NCBI GenBank assembly: GCA_003218935.1
Contig: QHPA01000098.1
Coordinates: forward strand, 1 to 11,742
Direction of reading: 5' to 3'
DNA length: 11,742 nt
Origin: Verrucomicrobiota bacterium
Lineage (GTDB): Bacteria > Verrucomicrobiota > Verrucomicrobiia > Limisphaerales > AV2
The notes beneath the pieces were generated by a model. It did no database searches. It worked only from the letters and a program-made list of their open reading frames with translations, and had not been told where the DNA came from. This document shows, piece after piece, positions 8,201 to 11,742 of the stretch. Each line of letters begins with the position of its first letter. Position 1 is the first letter of the stretch. A program made the translations under genes and the position numbers.

Positions 8201-8290
8201 CTCTGTGGTTTCAAGCTGCTCGAAGACGTGTTTGGCGCGGTGCGGGTCGGCGCTTGAGCGGATTGCGTTTCGCCAAACCGGATTTTGCAT
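5255..8290 (-). CDS. glnE: Bifunctional glutamine synthetase adenylyltransferase/adenylyl-removing enzyme GlnE
   Basis: GlnE attaches AMP to, and removes it from, a tyrosine of glutamine synthetase, in response to glutamine and PII signalling in the cytoplasm. The 1011-residue protein has both nucleotidyltransferase domains. The N-terminal (deadenylylating) one has GMGKLGGQELNYSSDVD at residues 182-198; the C-terminal (adenylylating) one has GLGKLGGAELNYGSDLD at 707-723 with the catalytic D721/D723 pair. Supporting motifs are RIDLRLRPEGDAGPLARS, GRGGIREIEFIVQ, DARLRPDGEKGLLVNT, ERTPPGKNDLAIKTGAGGL and the C-terminal helical part NYRDLLRIECILRRWSFEGE. The ATG at 8290 has no Shine-Dalgarno sequence. 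Residues 833-861 form an extra Arg/Pro-rich segment (separate entry). It is the only intact nitrogen-control gene visible and ends tail-to-tail with the DUF1501 gene, 48 bases apart. Confidence 0.95.
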   Translation of the reverse strand: MQNPVWRNAIRSSADPHRAKHVFEQLETTEAASALRKASLEQARILAALFSGSQALNELLLKHPAWLTQALDAELLRHPRQEQGLRREVDAWLKPLIEARDFTTAFVQLRLFKQREMLRIAARDLARLGNVTEITREISGVADVCLDAMYRICRKQFTERFGQPYHLDASERWQRTEFCIFGMGKLGGQELNYSSDVDLIFVYTDEGHVFKEPPAKTAQSGKGLTNHQFFKRLIEAFVAEVTRLMPEGTLYRIDLRLRPEGDAGPLARSLGSYENYYAQWGQTWERMMLIKARRVAGDESLASEFFEVLQPFRYPRSIGEWILREVAETKQRIENEVVKAGEIDRNVKLGRGGIREIEFIVQALQLLKAGRIPFLQNARTLSALEKMVQYHLLPEADARKLADAYCFLRDVEHRLQMENNLQTHTIPAEREARERLAALMGFDSLRAFERALRAHTQHVRETFDALLKIQQPESTRPLPRGFAGCETEWRRILMNHSFQDVDKSLRLLETFAFGPGYIHVSPRTVDLAMELLPKFFALCPKKDSRGRIAMPKNALSDPDRVLTRLDSFVTAYGTRAMLYETWTSNSSLFELLLWLFDRSEFLAETAIRTPDLVDELELSGRLRRRKTAEQILQDLRHGRDDEDQRLWLRRYHQAELMRIGLRDILGLADFEQNLAELSALADACLRYGLEVVLRKNKFKTAPLVILGLGKLGGAELNYGSDLDIMFVAGSRTRKLPTLQRLAAEVMDLLSRPTELGVAFVTDARLRPDGEKGLLVNTLETCEDYYRRRAMLWEIQSLTRVRAIAGDMKTGEQFQRLAATLANFSPENVAAGFRVRVPPATPAPRRAGRNRKAAIKESRGGLVAYRHDWKTEIAKMRARIEKERTPPGKNDLAIKTGAGGLLEAEFIAQTLCLAHGWQEPNTLRALQLAREKNALPPADASSLIENYRDLLRIECILRRWSFEGEAVLPDDPAPLYRVAVRCGFADADSFMKAVGAHRTAIRSVYNKVMNEA
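5708..5794. other. In-frame 87-bp extra segment inside glnE
   Basis: It encodes glnE residues 833-861, RVRVPPATPAPRRAGRNRKA followed by AIKESRGGL. The flanks, FSPENVAAGF and VAYRHDWKTEIAKMRARIEK, read as if they should be nearly adjacent in a normal GlnE between the C-terminal nucleotidyltransferase domain and the PGKNDLAIKTGAGG segment. The segment is rich in Arg, Pro and Ala, lacks any family motif, and its DNA resembles GC-rich intergenic repeat sequence. I infer a small repeat captured in frame in a tolerant loop. The exact edges are uncertain by a few codons. Confidence 0.5.
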
Positions 8291-8373
8291 GGGGGAAATT
8301 TAGGTTAAAATGCCTCAAGCATGAAAACTTTTTTCCTGCTTTCCCGATAAATGTATTCGACTAGACTGCCCCC

Positions 8374-8451
8374 ATGCGCAATGTGATTTCAGTGGAGCTG
8401 AAGCGTGATTGCGAGCCGGTTCAGATTCCTGAGGATCTGGGGTTGGAATAA
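8374..8451 (+). pseudogene. Possible N-terminal fragment of a SufT-like gene
   Basis: An ATG at 8374 opens a 25-codon frame, MRNVISVELKRDCEPVQIPE followed by DLGLE and a stop. The pattern VELKRDCExVQIP is what I recall at the start of SufT-type (DUF59/long SufT) Fe-S assembly proteins, where it is normally followed by a glycine-rich strand and then about 150 residues. Here the frame stops right after QIPED. Either this is a stump left by a deletion ending before the tRNA promoter, or a chance match in a short ORF. Codon use and the clean start favour a stump. No Shine-Dalgarno sequence. Confidence 0.4.
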
Positions 8452-8490
8452 AAATGAGCGGCGCGCGCGGTTAGCGTCCGGCAAAATGTT

Positions 8491-8518
8491 TTGACAACGC
8501 GGACCGGCTTACTAGATT
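8491..8518 (+). promoter_or_regulatory. Sigma70-type promoter of tRNA-Ala
   Basis: A perfect TTGACA (8491-8496) and TAGATT (8513-8518) are separated by 16 bases. Initiation would fall near 8525, nine bases before the mature tRNA 5' end at 8534. This is the strongest promoter-like sequence in the window. Confidence 0.65.
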
Positions 8519-8533
8519 GCACGCGCTTGGGTT

Positions 8534-8609
8534 GGGGTCGTAGCTCAGTTGGTAGAGCACCACAATGGCATTGTGGGGGTCAGGGGTTCGAATCCCCTCG
8601 GCTCCACCA
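8534..8609 (+). tRNA. tRNA-Ala (anticodon GGC), CCA encoded
   Basis: A complete cloverleaf can be drawn by hand. The acceptor arms GGGGTCG and CGGCTCC contain the G3-U70 wobble pair that marks alanine tRNAs. The D-arm is GCTCAGTTGGTAGAGC. The anticodon stem CCACA/TGTGG holds loop ATGGCAT with anticodon GGC. The variable loop is GGGTC, the T-arm is AGGGG TTCGAAT CCCCT, the discriminator is A, and the terminal CCA (8607-8609) is genome-encoded. It reads GCC (and GCU by wobble) alanine codons. It stands alone with its own promoter, between two small or broken genes. Confidence 0.97.
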
Positions 8610-8713
8610 TTCCGAAGATTGTTCAGAGAAAGAAGCGCAGACATGGCCGAGCCGGTTATGCTCCTTGAGCCAGTGTTCTGCATAACACTATGGTCTGGCG
8701 ATTTTGAAAATGT

Positions 8714-9106
8714 ATGACGCCGGTAGATGCTTTTCTTGCGATTTCCAAGTTGCTCACAGAATTGGCCGAGCGCATCAAGGACGGAAAGACCGCGGCACTG
8801 GTGCTCCAGGTGCAGTCGAACTATCAAGCGATTCAAACGGGTTACTTTTCCGCGGAACAAAGAGTGCTTGAGCGCCAGCAGGAGCTGGTTCGTATCGTAA
8901 CGGAGAATGCGGAGTTGCAACTCAAGCTGAGAGAAACGCAAGACGCTCTGGCGCATGAAATGTCGGCACTCAAGGAATCCCATGCGCAGCAGATCACTGA
9001 TCTTCAGTCGATTATAGCCGGATTACAGGATGAAATTGCGGTAATCAGAACCTCTCAAGCCGGCGGTTTTGGGTCCGATTCAAGAGCAGATCCGGGAACA
9101 GATTAA
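8714..9106 (+). CDS. Small coiled-coil protein of unknown function
   Basis: The 130-residue ORF begins MTPVDAFLAISKLLTELAER and is predicted by eye to be almost wholly alpha-helical. Heptad-like spacing of Leu/Ile/Val runs from about residue 45 to 112 (for example ENAELQLKLRETQDAL and QITDLQSIIAGLQDEIAVI). No enzyme motif, signal peptide or membrane segment is visible. I do not recognise the family; short coiled-coil proteins like this occur beside tRNAs and in mobile DNA. The last ~17 residues (TSQAGGFGSDSRADPGTD) are Gly/Ser/Asp-rich and unlike the rest, so the original C-terminus may have been replaced. It ends 19 bases before the preferred fabG start and may be co-transcribed with it. No Shine-Dalgarno sequence precedes the ATG. 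Confidence 0.7.
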   Translation: MTPVDAFLAISKLLTELAERIKDGKTAALVLQVQSNYQAIQTGYFSAEQRVLERQQELVRIVTENAELQLKLRETQDALAHEMSALKESHAQQITDLQSIIAGLQDEIAVIRTSQAGGFGSDSRADPGTD

Positions 9107-9125
9107 AGATGGTATTATCGAGGCG

Positions 9126-9878
9126 GTGAATGATGCAGTCGATTTTTCCGGCAAGGCAGCGTTGGTCACAGGCAGCTCAAGTGGTATCGGAGCGGGGATC
9201 GTCACGGCTTTGGGCCGGCTCGGGGCGCGGTGCGCGGTGAATTACCTCGAGGATGCCGAGGGAAGGAACCAGGCGGCTGCGGAGCGCGTGGCGTCGGCTC
9301 TTCCCGGCGCGCGAGTCGTTCCATGTGATGTGGGAGACGCCGAGCAGGTCCGCGCCATGATGGAGCAGATCAAAACGGATTTTGGCGGGCTTGATATTCT
9401 GGTAAATAACGCCGGCATCCTCCAGGACCGCACCATCAGGAAGATGACGCTCAAAGAATGGGAAAGTGTCCTGCGGGTGAATCTCACCGGAGCCTTCAAC
9501 TGCATCCAACATGCCATTCCCATCCTGCGGTCGCGGGGGCGGATTGTGAACCTCTCCTCGGTGAGCGGCCAACTGGGTTTGTTTGGTCAGGCCAACTACG
9601 CTTCCAGCAAGGCAGGCCTTATCGCGCTGACCAAGGTCGCGGCGCGCGAACTGGCCAAGCAGAAGATCACGGTCAACGCCGTCGCGCCCGGATTCATCGA
9701 CACCGAAATGACCCGCAGCATGCCGGAAGCAGTGACCCAGCAGTTTCTAACGCAGGTTCCCCTCGGACGGATTGGACAGGTGGAAGATGTCGTGTCGGCT
9801 GTGCTCTTTCTCTGCTCGCCGCTGACCGGCTACATCACCGGGCAGGTCATCCACGTCAACGGCGGATTCTACATGTAG
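9126..9878 (+). CDS. fabG: 3-oxoacyl-ACP reductase FabG-like short-chain dehydrogenase
   Basis: This is a classical NAD(P)H-dependent SDR that would reduce beta-ketoacyl thioesters, as FabG does in the fatty acid elongation cycle. With the GTG start at 9126 it is 250 residues, the usual FabG length. TGSSSGIG (15-22) binds cofactor; NNAG is at 94-97. The catalytic tetrad N119, S145, Y158, K162 is complete (S-13-Y-3-K spacing). FIDTEMT and the closing YITGQVIHVNGGFYM are typical of FabG. A TTG at 9069 would add 19 residues with an amphipathic helix (QEQIREQIKDGI) and overlap the upstream coiled-coil ORF by 38 bases; GAGG at 9120-9123 lies too close to the GTG to be a good ribosome site, so the start is uncertain. 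Other SDR substrates (for example acetoacetyl-CoA) cannot be excluded. Confidence 0.9.
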   Translation: MNDAVDFSGKAALVTGSSSGIGAGIVTALGRLGARCAVNYLEDAEGRNQAAAERVASALPGARVVPCDVGDAEQVRAMMEQIKTDFGGLDILVNNAGILQDRTIRKMTLKEWESVLRVNLTGAFNCIQHAIPILRSRGRIVNLSSVSGQLGLFGQANYASSKAGLIALTKVAARELAKQKITVNAVAPGFIDTEMTRSMPEAVTQQFLTQVPLGRIGQVEDVVSAVLFLCSPLTGYITGQVIHVNGGFYM

Positions 9879-9929
9879 CTCGGTGAGAGATTTCCCGGAT
9901 TGAAAGTTTCGCGGTTTGAACCGCTGAAC

Positions 9930-10030
9930 CTGGTAGGGACGGCGCGCTGCGCCGTCCATGCCTCGTTCAGCGGGCGCAACGGTTCCGCCCTGCTACTGGC
10001 GTGGACATCGCAGCGCGATGTCCTTACCAG
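9930..10030. repeat. Inverted pair of related hairpins (BIME-like)
   Basis: Hairpin 1 (9937-9957) has stem GGACGGCGC/GCGCCGTCC; hairpin 2 (10003-10023) has stem GGACATCGC/GCGATGTCC and lies in the opposite orientation. The flanks continue the symmetry: CTGGTA (9930-9935) against TACCAG (10025-10030). Read in the same orientation the two copies differ by GG to AT in one arm and CC to AT in the other, so both changed base pairs are compensated. A further stem CCGCTGAAC (9921-9929) with GTTCAGCGG (9965-9973) encloses hairpin 1. It lies between the convergent ends of fabG and the thiolase gene. Confidence 0.8.
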
Positions 10031-10035
10031 AATCA

Positions 10036-10130
10036 GGTTCATAGGGAGCCCAAAAGGTCGGGAGCGCATTGGGACCATGAACGGTGGGGCGAGACTCCGT
10101 CGAGCCCCGATTCATATCCATTGGAGGTCA
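10036..10130. repeat. Dispersed intergenic repeat, copy 2 (matches 637-738)
   Basis: It begins GGTTCATAGGGAGC and includes GCATTGGGACCATGAA (10066-10081) and the 56-base core 10075-10130 that matches 683-738 at 51 positions. Its 3' half forms the left arm and spacer of the palindrome at 10076-10164. Like the first copy it lies between convergent genes, and its module order differs from that copy. Confidence 0.8.
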
Positions 10131-10164
10131 GGGCTCGACGGAGTCTCGCCCCACCCGGTTCATG
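10076..10164. repeat. Perfect 25-bp palindrome with CATGAAC/GTTCATG ends
   Basis: The arms 10083-10107 and 10131-10155 are exact reverse complements over all 25 bases, beginning GGTGGGGCGAGACTCC and separated by 23 bases. Outside them CATGAAC (10076-10082) pairs with GTTCATG (10158-10164) after a two-base CG bulge. As RNA this would be a very stable hairpin about 90 bases beyond the thiolase stop and about 200 beyond the fabG stop. There is no T-tract on either side, so it is listed as a repeat and not a terminator; it could still block 3' exonucleases or antisense read-through. Confidence 0.9.
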
Positions 10165-10241
10165 TAGAACTGAAACACGCCATGGTCAGAATTTGACGCT
10201 TTTCACCATGAACCCCGCTGGGATCGGGTTCCCATTCCAGA

Positions 10242-11477
10242 TCATTTTTCCCTCTGCCAAATCATCACCACACTGGTCGTCACGCTGCCGCCCACGTTGA
10301 AAGTGAGGTACCGTTTGATGCCTTCGACCTGACGCTCGCCGGCCGAGCCGGTGAGTTGGACGTAAGCCTCGACTACCTGGCGGACACCAGTTGCGCCGAC
10401 CGGATGGCCGTCACCCATCAGGCCGCCTCCCGGATTCACGGGCAGCGCAAACGGCGGTTGGCCGCCAGCAAATTGCGAGCGCACGGACGGGAGCGCCGTG
10501 GCGCCGCTCTCCAGCAGTTCGGCGGCACCTCCGCGCTCGGCGAACCCGAGGATTTCGTAGGCCACAATTTCCGAGATGGAAAAACAATCGTGAACTTCGG
10601 CAGCCTGAATGTCGCGCGGCTTCAACCCCGCCATCGCATACGCCTGAGCCGCCGCTTTGCGGGCAATTGAAAAATCCGGGATATCCTTTTTCTCCAGCGG
10701 CAGATAGTCCGTCGTGTGACCGTAACCGAGCAGCCGGACCACGGGACGCCTTGACAAAGTGTTCAGAAATCGAGCCGAGCACAATATGACTGCCGCGCCG
10801 CCGTCGGTAATCTGGGAACAATCGGTGACCTTGAGCGGGGGAGCGAACCGCGGGTTCGCTTCCGATACGGTGCAGGCATCGTTCACCGTCAGCGTGGAGT
10901 CGCGCATTTGAGCGAGGGAATTGAGCCGGGCATGGGCGTGGTTTTTAAAGGCGACTTGAGCGAGTTGTCTTTCCGTCAGCCCGTATCGTTCCATGTAGAT
11001 CTGCGCGATCCGGGCGAACAGCTTGGGGAACATGAATTCGCCGTAGTGCGGGGTTTCCGCGTGATAATCGCCCGCCGCCGCCAGCACATCGGCTCCTTCA
11101 ACGGGCGGCATTGTCTTCTGCTGTTCGGCGCCCACGACCAGAACGACGTCGTGCAAGCCACCCATGATCTGCTGAGCGGCGGTGAGGACGGCCACCCCGC
11201 CGGAAGCACAGGCCGCTTCGACATGCAACGCAGGAATGCCGCGAAGCCGCGCATCGATCTCAGTCAGGAACGCTCCCAGATGCAGTTGTCGGGTAAAGAG
11301 TCCGCTGGCAAAATTGCCGACCACGCCGGCCTGGAGGTCGCCTGGGTCAATGCCTGCGTCTGCGACAGCGGCGCGCGCGGCTTCCACAATGATGTGGCGG
11401 ATGGACCTGCCCTCCTTCTTGAAATTGCGCTTGAAGTCGGTGCGTCCGGCGCCGATGACGTAAACAGGCTCAGGCAT
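10242..11477 (-). CDS. SCP-x-type thiolase family protein
   Basis: Thiolases make or cleave beta-ketoacyl-CoA. The 411-residue protein has VEAACASGG with the acyl-accepting Cys90, the HDCFSISE motif (His296) in place of the NEAF motif of classical thiolases, and GGGLMGDGHPVGATG with the catalytic His358. The C-terminal CxG of biosynthetic thiolases is replaced by NVGGS (394-398). This set matches the sterol-carrier-protein-x/lipid-transfer thiolase subgroup, whose members act on branched or bulky acyl-CoAs, often with a small Zn-ribbon (DUF35) partner not seen here. The ATG at 11477 has a GGAGG 13 bases upstream, farther than usual, which can pair with a CCTCC next to it. It overlaps the upstream ORF by 8 bases, so coupling is likely. 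True substrate unknown. Confidence 0.92.
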   Translation of the reverse strand: MPEPVYVIGAGRTDFKRNFKKEGRSIRHIIVEAARAAVADAGIDPGDLQAGVVGNFASGLFTRQLHLGAFLTEIDARLRGIPALHVEAACASGGVAVLTAAQQIMGGLHDVVLVVGAEQQKTMPPVEGADVLAAAGDYHAETPHYGEFMFPKLFARIAQIYMERYGLTERQLAQVAFKNHAHARLNSLAQMRDSTLTVNDACTVSEANPRFAPPLKVTDCSQITDGGAAVILCSARFLNTLSRRPVVRLLGYGHTTDYLPLEKKDIPDFSIARKAAAQAYAMAGLKPRDIQAAEVHDCFSISEIVAYEILGFAERGGAAELLESGATALPSVRSQFAGGQPPFALPVNPGGGLMGDGHPVGATGVRQVVEAYVQLTGSAGERQVEGIKRYLTFNVGGSVTTSVVMIWQREK

Positions 11478-11736
11478 GACTGGAGGATTGCCTCCGCGGG
11501 TCAGTGGCGGCGATGATGGCGCTCACGGACTTTTGGTTAAAGCCTTTGAAACCGCCGCGGCGCTGCAGCGTTTCCAGGTGACTGCCAATCGCGCCTTCGC
11601 TTACAAACTTCTGAAACTGCGCTTCAGTAATCAACCCGCCGCGCAGCAGTTTCTCGGCGCGTTCCCGGCGCACCAGCCATCGCTCGCCTTCGGTAAACGC
11701 CTGCTTGAGAAACTCGAAGTCAGAGAAAGGCGGCAT
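11470..11736 (-). CDS. Small protein of unknown function, possibly 5'-truncated by the window edge
   Basis: The 88-residue frame reads MPPFSDFEFLKQAFTEGERW at its start, is rich in charged residues, and has helix-like blocks (WLVRRERAEKLLRGGLITEA; QFQKFVSEGAIGSHLETLQR). I do not recognise the family. The ATG at 11736 is only six bases from the window end and no stop separates it from the edge, so this may be the tail of a longer gene. Its stop overlaps the thiolase start by 8 bases in the same direction, the usual arrangement of translationally coupled genes, which argues that it is real. It does not carry the cysteines of a DUF35 Zn-ribbon thiolase partner. Confidence 0.6.
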   Translation of the reverse strand: MPPFSDFEFLKQAFTEGERWLVRRERAEKLLRGGLITEAQFQKFVSEGAIGSHLETLQRRGGFKGFNQKSVSAIIAATDPRRQSSSHA

Positions 11737-11742
11737 TCCGTT

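Noticed and set aside
8672..8689. Small hairpin AGTGTT-CTGCAT-AACACT after tRNA-Ala as a terminator
   Set aside because: The stem is only 6 bp, A/T-rich, and has no T-tract, so it is not convincing.
8471..8983. 170-residue minus-strand ORF containing GGAEGIRTPDPHNAIVVLYQ
   Set aside because: The peptide is the reverse-strand translation of the tRNA-Ala gene, a well-known false gene; the rest is antisense to the coiled-coil ORF.
9930..10164. CRISPR array
   Set aside because: The repeats are inverted, of different sequence and not regularly spaced, with no cas genes nearby.
9900..10300. Plus-strand ORFs of about 98 residues after fabG
   Set aside because: They run through the hairpin repeats and the thiolase 3' end; no coding character.

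Overview
The window looks like chromosomal DNA of a high-GC member of the Verrucomicrobiota, probably Limisphaerales/Pedosphaera-like. This rests on a twin-arginine DUF1501 protein of the type abundant in Verrucomicrobia and Planctomycetes, a grpE-dnaJ-rsmE cluster, mostly absent Shine-Dalgarno sequences, and intergenic DNA made of palindromic repeat modules. The taxonomic call is inference; no rRNA or marker tree is available here.

Layout. 1-491 (+): end of a TPR-repeat protein. 492-872: a convergent gap made almost entirely of palindromic repeats. 873-3341 (-): proteostasis and ribosome-maturation operon grpE, dnaJ, rsmE, in that transcription order and without dnaK. 3420-3680 (-): N-terminal stump of an exported serpin. 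3826-5206 (+): DUF1501 secreted protein, broken by a frameshift. 5255-8290 (-): full-length glnE, the bifunctional glutamine synthetase adenylyltransferase/removase. 8374-8451 (+): what looks like the first 25 codons of a SufT-like gene. 8534-8609 (+): tRNA-Ala(GGC) with a good sigma70-type promoter. 8714-9106 (+): small coiled-coil protein, followed at once by a FabG-type ketoreductase (9126-9878). 9879-10241: a second repeat-filled convergent gap. 10242-11477 (-): SCP-x-type thiolase, overlapping an unrecognised small ORF (11470-11736) open to the window edge.

How the genes relate. GrpE and DnaJ are co-chaperones of DnaK, and RsmE methylates 16S rRNA; their grouping is a common bacterial arrangement. 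GlnE controls nitrogen assimilation. The FabG-like reductase and the thiolase both act on acyl thioesters, but they are convergent and separated by repeats, so no shared operon is claimed.

I do not see a new defence, CRISPR or biosynthetic system. Two things deserve a second look. First, a mosaic palindromic repeat family fills both of the long convergent gaps; it includes an inverted hairpin pair with compensatory base changes and a perfect 25-bp palindrome. Second, between 1.7 and 8.5 kb many genes are altered in length: GrpE and DnaJ each appear to lack about 30 residues in frame, DUF1501 appears to lack about 27 residues with a frameshift, the serpin and SufT-like genes are cut to N-terminal stumps, and GlnE carries an extra 29 residues. 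These may be real genome decay or an assembly or library artefact; remapping reads would decide. Family-length comparisons are from memory, not from alignments.
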